DNA from: Notolepis coatsorum
Lineage: Eukaryota; Chordata; Actinopteri; Aulopiformes; Paralepididae
DNA: 64,000 bases
Reading direction: 5' to 3'
Assembly: GCA_963971535.1 (NCBI GenBank)
Contig: OZ020586.1
Coordinates: 69,299,548-69,363,547, forward strand
The notes below the pieces were generated by a model. That model was not told the DNA's origin and did not search any database. It was given only the letters and a program-made list of their open reading frames with translations. The position numbers and the translations under genes were made by a program. Shown piece after piece: positions 22,391 through 32,936 of the stretch; positions within the stretch are counted from its first letter, which is position 1, and each line of letters begins with the position of its first letter.

Positions 22391-23225
22391 AGCATATAAT
22401 GTACAGTATGCTATAGATTTCAGGTGTCTGCACTGAAAAGCGGCTAATCCACTCCTACGTGCTAACTCCATGTTCATCTGGCACTCTGAAGATTCACATG
22501 ACACATGTTGATTTTCCCCCCATACCTTAACTTGGGCATGCAGAGGAGTGCTGACACCATGATACGTCTTAAGAACAGCATAGATCCCATTGATAGGATC
22601 TACACACTCACTTTTTAGGTGAGATGTCCAGCGTCTGTGTGTGCTCCCTCTATGTGCTTTTTAAGGGTTTTTTTGTTAATAAGAAGATGGCAGCTAGGAC
22701 ATTTTTGTTTTATTTGCAGACGATGACGCACCCTTTTCATCTGTCCACACAGGGGGCGTTGGCATTGTGGTCTTTGCACTGGTGGTCACTGCAGTGGTGG
22801 TCGCTGCAGTGGCGGTGGTCTCTGCAGTGGCGGTGGTCACTGCAGTGGCGGTGGTCTCTGCAGTGGCGGTGGGCTCTGCAGTGGCGGTGGTCTCTGCAGT
22901 GGCGGTGGTCTCTGCAGTGGCGGTGGTCTCTGCAGTGGCAGAGGTCTCTGCAGTGGCGGTGGTCACTGCAGTGGCGGTGCAGTGGCTGTGGTCACTGCAG
23001 TGGCGGTGGTCTCTGCAGTGGAGGTGGTCACTGCAGTGGCGGTGGTCTCTGCAATGGCGGTGGTCACTGCAGTGGCGGTGGTCTCTGCAGTGGCGGTGGT
23101 CTTTTTCTTGCAATAGACAAGGTGCTTGATAAAGTCCAGCCGACGGTTAATTGTTGACTGGCAGTGGATACAATGATAATGGGTCTTTTGGTTACATTGT
23201 AAGCCACATCTGTGAATGGTATACC
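22391..23225 (-). pseudogene. Zinc-finger exon 2 of the HMG-domain-3-like gene, copy 1
   Basis: Minus strand, acceptor CTCTTATAG. It reads GYTIHRCGLQCNQKTHYHC, IHCQSTINRRLDFIKHLVYC (C/H metal-binding blocks), then a Thr/Ala/Glu repeat from the 18-bp minisatellite, then KCPSCHLLINKK. After a shared five-base TAAAA insertion near 22618 it resumes as SECVDPINGIYAVLKTYHGV and SCESSECQMNMELARRSGLA, AFQCRHLKSIAYC. Within the minisatellite an irregular unit near 22975 shifts the frame, so this copy is broken twice. It ends where the fold-back element X2 begins. Exon 1 (26026-26197) joins it in phase (VSYE-GYTIH). Confidence 0.65.
22787..23100 (-). repeat. 18-bp coding minisatellite, copy 1
   Basis: About seventeen copies of GCAGTGGCGGTGGTCTCT (plus strand), encoding ATAETT-type hexapeptides on the minus strand. 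One irregular unit near 22975 changes the frame. Confidence 0.93.
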
Positions 23226-23498
23226 CTATAAGAGCATAGAATTGTAATATTATTATTGGTGACACTTTATAATAATGAGCCTTTATAAAGTGTTACCTTA
23301 TTATTCTATGATCTTTTGTCAATTGAATACTAAACAACATCTGAATCATATAACTGCCACAGACATCACAGAAGGGTTAGTTTTGATGAACCCATTAGGA
23401 CCCACTGTGACACAGGTGTCACATGTACTTTACATTAGATGTTGTGCACTACATAGGAATTAGGAATACGTTTAATGATTAACGCCCAATGTGACATA

Positions 23499-25796
23499 TA
23501 GGGATGGGTACCGAATTTGGTACTTTTATCGGTACTTACCGAAACACGTCGGTACTACCGAGTATCGATTCACGCGAGACACCGTTGTCTGTATTAAAAA
23601 GAAATAATAATAATAATAAAAAAAACATTTATTTTTATGATTTTTATTATTATTTAAAAAAAATATATAAGAAAAAAAAGTATACAAAAAAAAATGTATA
23701 TATATATATGTTAAGTCCGATGACGTCAAGGTTTAGTTTATTGCTAAACGAAACGCACAATACATGATTACCTAGGATTTTACTATGGCAAGTCGAAAAT
23801 GGTTGCAAGTGTGGTTACACTTTATGAAAATAGATGCTGACAACGCTCTCTGCAACATTTGTAACGCAACGTGCAAAACAGGGAAGGGTAATACAAGCAA
23901 CTTGAGGAAACACTTGGTCAAACACAGCATCTATTTGAAAGCTGAAGATTGTAGCATCTTTGATGCAAAGAAAAGTAAGCCCTCAGCATCAGCAGCAAGC
24001 ATGCAGCCAGCATTGATGAAGATGCATCCGTCTACGACACTGAGGCATCAACATCGTCAGGTAATTAATTAATTAATTCGCTAGCGTTAGTACTATATTT
24101 GGATACGTTGTTGTTGGAGATAACTGGGCTTTTTTCACTGTCTTGGTTTTTGTTTGGAAAGAGTAGAAGATTATGTAAAACGTTAGCTTTTTACTAGCAA
24201 AACGTACTAGCCAAGACTATTAGGAATTTGTGTTACTCTTGCTTTCATTGACCAGGTGCTCTCTGTCCCACTCTCAGCCCACCCTTGTCGGCCTTGTGTC
24301 ACAGTGACATCTGCAGATGTTACACCCTTCACTCTTGCTCAGAAGACGGCGTTTCCCCGCCAGAGAGTTGATAAGGGCCACAGGGCAGTGACAGAGTTCA
24401 TCGTTAAAGGAATGTTGCCCTTCTCATTGGTGGATACGCCGTGGTTTAGATAAAATATCACACACACCAGTAAATGAGTGATTATGTTTGTGATCTGATC
24501 ATGAAGCTAAATTACTAATGATAGTTACTAATGCATATTTAATTTAGTTTATAATTATATCCCATATAATTTTATTCAACCTCTTTATTTACAGTTATAG
24601 GCAGCCCTGGCCTATTTTATTTCATAATTATATTATACTTAACTTAATTTTTAATATTTAATTAGATCTTACTCCACCTTATTGTATTATTTATCTGTCT
24701 GTTAATGTCTGTCCGCTAATGTTGCACCGAAAACGACCAAAGGTCATTCCTTGTTGTATGTGAAAACTACTTGGCAATAAAGACTATTCTGATTGTAGTT
24801 ATTTATAGTATTTTGTCTTGCATAATTCTATTTAGGGAGATGACAAGGACCCTGAACCCAAAATACCCCCCCCCCCCTTCGAGAGACCTTCTCTCCAACA
24901 AGTTGATACCAGCCTGGTATACTATTGAGAAGGAGAATGTGAAGGAGGAACTGAGGGCAGTTGACCATGTTGCCGTGACAGCTGATGGTTGGAGCAGTGT
25001 GGCACAAGACCACTACCTCACTGCCACTGTGCATTATATCGTGGAGGCAGAGCTAAGGGAGAAAGTCCTGCACACCCGTGCAGTGTATGTCTCCCAGACG
25101 GGGCCTGCTGTAGCAGAGGAGATTGACACAATTCTCCATGATTTTGGGGTGAAATCTAAAGTGGTTGCGATCACAGTTGACAACGCTGCCAATATGGATG
25201 TAGCTGTGAAGAGGATGAACGTGTTGAAGATGGGATGTTTTGCCCACTAATGTAGCAGCACAGAAACTCTACACTGTGAAGACTGTTGCTGCATGGTCTG
25301 CCAGGAGACGGGCCGTCGTGGTGCGGCTTAGGAAAGCTAGCCTCGCCAAGCCTGTCTTAAAGGAAAAGCAGAGACTCCTTGGTAAGTTAAAGGTCAATCT
25401 AAGAAAAAATCATTGGATATTTATTTATCCAATTTCTTTTGTTTTTTGTATAATTATTTGTATTGTTTTTAAATTCCAACACAATTCCTCCATATATTCA
25501 TACTATTTTCTACTGGAGTCAAACCAAATAATGTCTTTAGTTTGCAAATTGCAATGTATTGTTTTTGTCTGTTTTCCTAAAGGCCTTCCAGAACATGCCC
25601 TTGTTGTAGATGTCCGGACAAGATGGAACAGCCTCTTCCTAATGATAGAGCGCTTCATTGAACAATACCCTGCCATCCAGGCAGCTTCCATGGACATACG
25701 GCTGAAGAGGGCAATGGACAGAGACAGGTATAGAAAAAAGGTAACGTTGGGTACCGGTACCGATATTGGTTCAAATGTGAAAGGTACCCATCCCTA
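23499..25796 (+). mobile_element. ZBED-type hAT transposon, copy 1 (internally deleted)
   Basis: TIRs TAGGGATGGGTACCG (left) and GGTACCCATCCCTA (right) are flanked by the 8-bp duplication GTGACATA (23491-23498, 25797-25804). It is 2,298 bp long. Relative to copy 2 (29212-42360) it lacks about 2.2 kb corresponding to 40084-42283. It lies in the intron between zinc-finger exons 1 and 2, in antisense orientation to the gene. Confidence 0.95.
23785..25730 (+). pseudogene. ZBED-like hAT transposase, spliced, 3' part deleted
   Basis: Exon-like pieces: a BED zinc finger at 23785-24060 (VWLHF, ALCNICNATCKTGKGNTSNL, RKHLVKHSIYL; Cys2/His2 spacing) ending at donor TCAG-GTAATT; 24256-24450 (FTLAQKTAFPRQRVDKGHRA, VTEFIVKGMLPFSLVDTPWF); 24838-25383 (LRAVDHVAVTADGWSSVAQD, YLTATVHYI, VVAITVDNAANMDVAVKRMN); 25583-25730 (HALVVDVRTRWNSLFLMIER). 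TADGWSS and the VDNAANM block are the hAT RNase H-fold catalytic neighbourhoods. The DDE domain is split by GT-AG introns. The all-alpha and C-terminal dimerisation parts are missing, so it cannot be active. A stop at 25248 interrupts the frame where copy 2 reads on. Confidence 0.85.
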
Positions 25797-26025
25797 GTGA
25801 CATATATGTAACATTTCAGATCTTTGCCATTAGGGGGCGCTATTTTGAAAATAAATTCAGAAATGTGTTCTTTGTAGTCTATTTAGTCAGTCTTATGCCC
25901 CTCATAATTTTCCTTGAAGGAGAAATGGGTGTGCGGGTGCTAATGGGTTAACTTCTCAAATGGAATTGGTCTCACTCTCTACTGTAACCTATTTGCATTT
26001 CCCAGAGAATTTTGCCCAACTTTAC

Positions 26026-26197
26026 CTTCATAGGAAACTCCCTGATTGAAATGGGCCTCCAGGTGGTTCTTCAATTTGCACATCTTTGTTGGTTTGAATA
26101 AGGATGCATCACAGAAAGGGCAGTGAAAGTGCTGGCAGCACGTGGTACATATCTGCAGCTCCGGCAAAGATGTCCCATTTTGAATGGTGATATGCAT
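26026..26197 (-). pseudogene. Zinc-finger exon 1 of the HMG-domain-3-like gene, copy 1
   Basis: Minus strand, acceptor TTATTTTTCTAG just before ATG, donor GAAG-GTAAAG. It reads MHITIQNGTSLPELQICTTC, CQHFHCPFCDASLFKPTKMC, KLKNHLEAHFNQGVSYE. FHCPFCx12Cx5HLxxH is a C2H2/C3H-like metal-binding block. The frame is intact and 172 bases long, identical in length to copy 2 at 42591-42762. The ATG may be the start, but the acceptor before it suggests a 5' non-coding or coding exon upstream, which was not found. Confidence 0.6.
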
Positions 26198-26341
26198 CTA
26201 GAAAAATAAAGGGCCTTAATTGGTCAAATTGAACGTTCTTATATGATTCCACAGACATAACTTTGACCACAAGACCACCCACATATGTAGTGTCTTACAG
26301 TAACAGTACTGTATATTTGCATATCTTGTATGTCACAAATG

Positions 26342-26477
26342 CAGTGTTGGGCAAGTTACTTTAAAAAAGTAACTAGTTACAGTTACTTCTTCCAAAAAGT
26401 AACTAAATTACTTACACAGTTACAAATTATAAAAGTAACTAGTTACTTCAGAAAGTAACTATTGCGTTACTTTCAAG
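26342..26477 (+). mobile_element. Left end of hAT with CAGTGTTGGGC terminus, copy 1
   Basis: CAGTGTTGGGCAAGTTACTT and AGTAACTAGTTAC repeats, preceded by CACAAATG, match the left end of the full element at 42906. The right end is absent, because the duplication stops here. Confidence 0.85.
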
Positions 26478-26567
26478 TTTCATTCATGACATACCAGATT
26501 TGCAAATACAGTACCGTTTGTGATACAAAAAGAGTCCAGAAAAGGGAGTATATACATTTGACGTAAA

Positions 26568-26790
26568 AACTGTACATTGGAGGAGGTTGGGTGGGGTTGG
26601 GGGGGGGGGGGGACACTGTACAACTGTACAAGCAAGACTGTACATTGGCATATTGACAACCATACTAGGTAATTTACTGTACATTGGAGGGGGTTGGGGG
26701 GGGACACACTGTACAAACAAGCAAAACTGTACATTGGAATATTGACAACCATATTAGGTAAATTACTGTACATTGGAGGGGGTTGGGTTA
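26568..26790 (-). repeat. Two to three tandem units of about 105 bp
   Basis: ACTGTACATTGGAG followed by G-rich sequence, ACACTGTACAA, CAAGCAAAACTGTACATTGG and ATTGACAACCATATTAGGTA recurs. It includes a G14 run near 26600. It adjoins the 3' end of the LINE and may be its expanded 3' UTR. Confidence 0.75.
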
Positions 26791-26796
26791 GGACAT

Positions 26797-28083
26797 TTAC
26801 AGGGGCCAGTTTAGAATTGCAGTCTCCCGTAGGTGTTCATTGAGAGTGGTTTTGAAAGTGGGTAGTGATTCACATTCCTTTACAGCTTTAGGTAGGGCGT
26901 TCCACATTGATGTGGCATAATTGCGAAACGTGTTTAGTCCCTTGTTTGAGCCGAATCTGGGTTTAACATGATTTGTGTGGCTCCCTCTGGTGTTGTGATC
27001 GTGGTATTCACTGACCTTTGGGAAGTATTTTGACATGTACATGGGTACCTTGGTCGTGTAGTGTATCTTGTAGACCAGGCCCATTGCAAGTTGCTGTACT
27101 CTGTCGTCTACTCTAAGCCATCCTAGGTTGTCAAAGTGGGCAGGGGTGAGGTGGGTTCTAGGAGTAAGGTCAAGCAGTAGTCTAACCAGTTTGTTTTGAG
27201 ATGTTTGTAATTTTGTTTTTAGCGCCTTTGAGGTGCTTTGGTACCATGAGGTGCAAGCATAGTCGTAGTACCCTTGAATGAGTGCTCCTGCCAGAGTCTT
27301 CAGGGTATTCTTGTTTACCAGAGAGGAGATCCGGTACAAGAATCGAGTTCGTTGGTTGACTTTTTTTATTACATTGGATGCCATTTTGTCACAGAAGAGA
27401 TTAGCCTCTAGGATGGAACCCAGGTAGGTAATTTCATCTTTCCTTGTGACAATATTGTCACCCACTGTAACTGAGAAGCCGTCGCGGTCTTGCTGAGTTT
27501 GTTATTTGAGCCGAAGAGAATGGACTCTGTTTTGCCCATGTGTAATGATAGTTTGTTATCAGCGAGCCATATGCAGATTTTGCCTAGTTCCGAGCTGAGG
27601 GTTTTTTCAACCTGTAACTTGTTCTTGTCAGAGACCAGCAGGGCTGAGTCGTCCGCAAACAGGAACAAGTTGCAGTCACAAGCTGATGACATGTCATTTA
27701 CATAAATTAGGAACAGTAGTGGTCCTAGTATGCTTCCTTGTGGAACACCACAGCTCACTGTGAGGGGGGGGGGATAGGGTACCGTTTACCTCCACCATCT
27801 GTTCCCTCCCCTCGTAGGATTGCATCCAGCTCACTGATAGACTATCAAAACCGATTGCTTTTAACTTGTCAATCAGAATGGAGTGATTGACAGTGTCGAA
27901 GGCCTTTTGTAGGTCCAGCATGACCATGCCGCAGTATTTGCCCGCGTCCACCTCTTGTTTGATGTGGTCGTTCAAATAGAGAAGGCATGTGTCAGTGGAG
28001 TGGGATGTTCTGAAGCCAGATTGGAATTCGTAGATTAGATTTGTTTCCGCTAGGTACTTTTCGACCTGTTCGTAGACTCTTTA
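26797..28083 (-). mobile_element. 5'-truncated CR1/L2-group LINE
   Basis: The minus strand encodes RT from motif 2 onward: LIYEFQSGFRTSHSTDTCLL, MLDLQKAFDTVNHSILIDKL, then after a frameshift in a poly-G run near 27765 GVPQGSILGPLLFLIYVNDM, LFLFADDSALL and LSLHMGKTESILFGS. A frame change near 27440-27470 follows, then TYLGSILEANLF, LAGALIQGYYDYACTSWY, NTFRNYATSMWNALPKAVKE and a stop at 26797. FADD is the polymerase active site. Endonuclease and ORF1 are missing. It cuts into zinc-finger exon 2 of copy 2 near 28083. A scrap of the same family is embedded at 62-110. Confidence 0.85.
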
Positions 28084-28938
28084 AGGGTAACCATCTCTTT
28101 AAGGGTTTCCTCATGAAGAGCCGGTGGATAAGCATATAATGTACAGTATGCTATAGATTTCAGGTGTCTACACTGAAAAGCGGCTAATCCACTCCTACGT
28201 GCTAACTCCATGTTCATCTGGCACTCTGAAGATTCACATGACACATGTTGATTTTCCCCCCATACCTTAACTTGGGCATGCAGAGGAGTGCTGACACCAT
28301 GATACGTCTTAAGAACAGCATAGATCCCATTGATAGGATCTACACACTCACTTTTTAGGTGAGATGTCCAGCGTCTGTGTGTGCTTCCTCTATGTGCTTT
28401 TTAAGTTTTTTTTTGTTAATAAGAAGATGGCAGCTAGGACATTTTTGTTTTATTTGCAGACGATGACGCACCCTTTTCATCTGTCCACACGGGGGGGTTG
28501 GCATTGTGGTCTTTGCACTGGTGGTCACTGCAGTGGTGGTCGCTGCAGTGGCGGTGGTCTCTGCAGTGGCGGTGGTCACTGCAGTGGCGGTGGGCTCTGC
28601 AGTGGCGGTGGTCTCTGCAGTGGCGGTGGTCTCTGCAGTGGCGGTGGTCTCTGCGGTGGTCTCTGCAGTGGCGGTGGTCTCTGCGGTAGTCTCTGCAGTG
28701 GCGGTGGTCTCTGCAGTGACGGTGGTCTCTGCAGTGACGGTGGTCTCTGCAGTGGCGGTGGTCTCTGCAGTGGCGGTGGTCACTGCAGTGGCGGTCACTG
28801 CAGTGGCGGTGGTCTTTTTCTTGCAATAGTCAAGGTGCTTGATAAAGTCCAGCCGATGGTTAATTGTTGACTGGCAGTGGATACAATGATAATGGAGCTT
28901 TTGGTTACATTGTAAGCCACATCTGTGAATGGTATACC
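28084..28938 (-). pseudogene. Zinc-finger exon 2 of the HMG-domain-3-like gene, copy 2
   Basis: Minus strand, acceptor CTCTTATAG. It reads GYTIHRCGLQCNQKLHYHC, HCQSTINHRLDFIKHLDYC, a Thr/Ala/Glu/Val repeat of about 95 residues, then KCPSCHLLINKKKLKKHIEE, AHTDAGHLT and a stop caused by the same TAAAA insertion as copy 1. Past it, SECVDPINGIYAVLKTYHGV, SCESSECQMNMELARRSGLA and ALHEETLKEMV continue. Unlike copy 1, the repeat block stays in frame for its full length, so an uninterrupted frame spans 28355-28978. The exon is cut off by the LINE near 28083. Confidence 0.65.
28525..28810 (-). repeat. 18-bp coding minisatellite, copy 2
   Basis: Same GCAGTGGCGGTGGTCTCT unit as copy 1, but with 9-bp half-unit deletions and GTGACGGTGG variants, all in multiples of three bases so the minus-strand frame is kept. 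Confidence 0.93.
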
Positions 28939-29469
28939 CTATAAGAGCATAGAATTGTAATATTATTATTGGTGACACTTTATAATAATGAGCCTTTATA
29001 AAGTGTTACCTTATTATTCTATGATCTTTTGTCAATTGAATACTAAACAACATCTGAATCATACAACTGCCACAGACATCACAGAAGGGTTAGTTTTGAT
29101 TAACCCATTAGGACCCACTGTGACACAGGTGTCACATGTACTTTACATTAGATGTTGTGCACTACATAGGAATTAGGAATACATTTAATGATTAACGCCC
29201 AATGTGACATATAGGGATGAGTACCGAATTTGGTACTTTTATCTGTACTTACCGAAACACGTCGGTACTACCGAGTATCGATTCACGTGAGACACCGTTG
29301 TCGGTATTAAAAAGAAATAATAATAATAATAATAAAAAATATATATTTTTATGATTTGTATTATTATTCTTTAAAAAAAATATACGATTTTTTTTTAAAA
29401 TATATATATGTTAAGTCCGATGACGTCAAGGTGCGCAGTTGCGCACAATACATGTTTACCTAGGGTTTT

Positions 29470-30140
29470 ACTATGGCAAGTCGAAAACGGTCACAAGTGT
29501 GGTTACACTATGAAAATAGATGCCGACAACGCTCTCTGCAACATTTGTAACGCAACGTGCAAAACAGGGAAGGGTAATACAAGCAACTTGAGGAAACACT
29601 TGGTCAAACACAGCATCTATTTGAAAGCTGAAGATTGTAGCATCTTTGATGCAAAGAAAAGTAAGCCCTCAGCATCAGCAGCAAGCCTGCAGCCAGCATT
29701 GATGAAGATGCATCCGTCTACGACACTGAGGCATCAACATCGTCAGGTAATTAATTAATTAATTCGCTAGCGTTAGTACTATATTTGGATACGTTGTTGT
29801 TGGAGATAACTGGGCTTTTTTCACTGTCTTGGTTTTTGTTTGGAAAGAGTAGAAGATTATGTAAAACGCTAGCTTTTTACTAGCAAAACGTACTAGCCAA
29901 GACTATTAGGAATTTGTGTTACTCTTGCTTTCATTGACCAGGTGCTCTCTGTCCCACTCTCAACCCACCCTTGTCGGCCTTGTGTCACAGTGACATCTGC
30001 AGATGTTACACCCTTCACTCTTGCTCAGAAGACAGCGTTTCCCCGCCAGAGAGTTGATAAGGGCCACAGGGCAGTGACGGAGTTCATCGTTAAAGGAATG
30101 TTACCCTTCTCATTGGTGGATACCCCGTGGTTTAGGTAAA
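29470..30140 (+). pseudogene. hAT transposase 5' exons, copy 2
   Basis: BED finger (ALCNICNATCKTGKGNTSNL, RKHLVKHSIYLKAEDC) and the next exon (TLAQKTAFPRQRVDKGHRAV, TEFIVKGMLPFSLVDTPWF). A two-base loss near 29507 relative to copy 1 shifts the frame between the start codon (29473) and the zinc finger, so this copy could not make the full N-terminus from that ATG. Confidence 0.8.
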
Positions 30141-30956
30141 ATATCACACACACCAGTAAATTAGTGATTATGTTTGTGATCTGATCATGAAGCTAAATGA
30201 CTAATGATAGTTACTAATGCATATTCAATTTAGTTTATAATTATATCCCATATAATTTTATTCAACCTCTTTATTTACAGTTATAGGCAGCCCTGGCCTA
30301 TTTTATTTCATAATTATATTGTGCTTAACTTAATTCATATTTAATTAGATCTTACTCCACCTTATTGTATTATTTATCTGTCTGTTAACCCATTCTCCGC
30401 CACCACTTTGATTCGTCCTAATCCCTTCTCTGCCAGCTCTATTTGTCTATGGATATGTTCACCTACTTTGCAGGGCTATAACTTTTTAAATTGTATTGCT
30501 AAATTGACATTACTATGGCCCATTCAACATCGATTAGCTATTGTTCAGGGTGTAGGAACGTTTTACTTTTTTATTCACACATTCATATAAAAATACTGTC
30601 TAGAGTATAAATATGTTTTTATCGTTTTCCGCAGTAATGTGAGATATAGCCATTTATGCATGTATTACATCATCAAATGCAGTTTGCTAGCGATTGACGT
30701 CAGATTAAGAATTTCAATTGTACAAGGTCCTAAACGTCATGACTCATCATCTGCTGGTGACCGGAGGGGGGGGGGGGGTTGTTTATAATGCAATGACCGA
30801 CGTTAAATGAATCATGTAGTATGGGTGATATGTTGATCATAGCAGTTTGTATGGATAATAATAATAAAACACGCTGAAGCTCACCGCAGCTTCCTCTGAC
30901 CGTTGGGTGATCAGCATGGAGCAGAAAGATCGCTATTATGAGATGTTGATCTAGAC

Positions 30957-31009
30957 CAGACCTGGGCATTGTACGGATGGTTCTGACCGGCCCGCGAAAG
31001 ATTACATGA

Positions 31010-31040
<31 letters not shown>

Positions 31041-31834
31041 ACTTTTTTCTTTTCATGTCAACGTTCACACGCACAATATACGCTTAGGAGACATGCTCAG
31101 AAGATGTTGGTTCTCTTTGGATCCACCTACATATGTGAACAGACATTCTCAGTCATGACGTTTACCAAGTCCAGGTACAGATCCTCTCTCACTGATGAAC
31201 ATCTGTCAGCTGTGCTTCGCATCTCCACCTCAGACATGCAACCTGACTTTGATGGACTTGTTAAAGCTCAACAGAGACTGGATTTCTCACACTGAATGAA
31301 AAAAAAAAAAAAACTGAAGAACACTAAAATGTGGAAATATAACAAGTGAAATGGGACACTTGATATATTTTTTTCTTTTTTTTGCACAGTTCTGAAAACA
31401 TTAAATGTTTAATATAGGCATGTAAAGTAAAAAAGGCTACAAAACTGGGACACTTTTCTTTACACAGTTCAGTGACATGTCTTGTTTATTTTTGCTATAA
31501 GATGATGTGATGTCTTTAGAAAGCTAAGAAAATCCTTGTTTCAATAGTATATTAAACTCAAAATGCCCTTTGTTATTAATGTTTCACATTTTGTTTATCA
31601 TTTTGGAAATCAATTATATTTGAATAAATTATATTTTTGAAAGCTAACCTCACCTTTTAATTGCCAAATAATAACATACACTCTTACCAGGGGTCAAAAC
31701 AATGCCATTTACTGCTTTTTATATAGAAATAAAATGTATATTATGCATAATTGAGTTTGGAATTTTGGCCCGGCCCCCCAACATATTTTCAGTTGCTCAT
31801 TCGGGCCCCCGGGAAAAATAATTGCCCACCCCTG
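30957..31834 (+). mobile_element. hAT deletion derivative, sister of 17297-18205
   Basis: 8-bp duplication ATCTAGAC on both sides (30949-30956, 31835-31842). Starts CAGACCTGGGCATTGTA, ends ATAATTGCCCACCCCTG. Frame 31104-31295 encodes the same C-terminal block (LFGSTYICEQTFSVM, SSLTDEHLSAVLRIS) as the sister copy, with one amino-acid difference seen. A poly-A stretch near 31011-31038 differs in length. It inserted into piggyBac-like element A. Confidence 0.93.
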
Positions 31835-31985
31835 ATCTAGACGAACCATTTCCGGGTTGTATAATAATATATACGTCCAAATAACGTTGTTTATTGAGTT
31901 ATGGCAACCGGTCGATTATCCAGTGTGTCAAGATGGAGTCCCGCGAGCGATTGCGAGTGGCGGACGGAATAGGGGGGACACCAAG

Positions 31986-32464
31986 TGTAGGTGCCTAAAT
32001 GCCTAGTCTGGTAATTAAGAGTAATTTCAGTTAATAGCAGTTAATAGAAAAGCATTTTGGCCCTGTATTTCATAGAATAAATAGATAGATATTATTATTA
32101 CAGAAGTAATATCTAAGACAATCCATGTCTATCAGTAAGAATGTTTTCTTTGTTGTTAGTTTGTTTCTTACAGGATATTTGGGCTGATAGGCTGAGGGAC
32201 TTTTAGTTTGACAGGATAACAGTGATGTCATTGATTACTGTCAGCTGCGGCAAGGTGACAGCTTTGGTTTAGAAAGAAAACAACGCAGATTTTTCCGGTG
32301 GTCAGGCCAAGTGATGAGAGAGTGGAGCCAGACAGTTTTTAGATCTCTCCCTCTATTTCCCTGGATAAACTTTGTTAATCTCGCTGCTCTATATATAATT
32401 AGGAAACAAGAACGTGTAACCCGAGTTGGACATTAAATAGTTGATACTACTTCGTGGACGGTGC
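31986..32464 (+). repeat. BEL/Pao 5' LTR
   Basis: 479 bases beginning TGTAGGTGCC, nearly identical to the 3' LTR. ATATATAATTAGG near 32391 could serve as a TATA-like region. Confidence 0.93.
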
Positions 32465-32936
32465 TTTCTTGTGCGTGGATATGGAACGGGAGGATTCAAA
32501 GTTTGAGAGCGTCTGAAGCTTACGGCATCAACAAGTTTCGGATACTACATTTGTCTAAAAACTTGCTCATCAAAAACGGAACTTGGATTTGGACAGGCCT
32601 GACTGGAAAAAGGAACTTTTCGCGGAATGAAAGAAAAAAGAAGATGTCAACAAGTAAGATGTATCTTGTATGATTTGCCTGAAAGAAGACGTCAAACAGT
32701 AAGCTGTACTATGCTGTATCTTGTATAATTTGCCCGAAAGTGGCGTATCCCATTGGAGCTATAACTAACGTTACAGAATATGATCAATGGAAAAAAGCAT
32801 AACACTAACAGCTTGCGGTCTGGATTGAAAGTAAAAGTAATTAAACGCGCGTCTGGCTTGCGCGCTCTCCCCAGGTGACTGACATTTTACTAATTGTGGA
32901 AAGCGACTGCCGACCGGTGATTCAATAACTATCAAT

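Larger units (their letters stand above)
21312..22393. repeat. Fold-back element with tRNA-like arms (X2)
   Basis: Arms 21312-21645 and 22053-22393 are near-perfect reverse complements over about 335 bases, around a 400-base centre made largely of ACTTAACTCTGTATGTACAG repeats. Each arm contains a tRNA-like block pointing inward, followed by a T run and TTTAATTAATTTATC. A related element is at 46701-47213. The right arm stops at 22391, inside the zinc-finger exon. No transposase is present. Confidence 0.8.
22391..26477. repeat. Segmental duplication, copy 1
   Basis: It matches 28131-43048 at very high identity (three differences seen in the first 250 bases), once the insertions in copy 2 and a 2.2-kb deletion in copy 1 are set aside. 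It holds two zinc-finger exons (minus strand), a hAT in the intron between them, and the left end of a second hAT upstream of exon 1. Confidence 0.92.

Noticed and set aside
22254-22436. Short frame shared by 21219-21455 and 22254-22436
   Set aside because: It is the same inverted repeat arm read twice; no evidence of coding selection.
26568-26790. Telomere-like or G-quadruplex promoter element from the GGGTTGGGG runs
   Set aside because: The G runs are part of a tandem unit at the LINE 3' end and differ in length between units.
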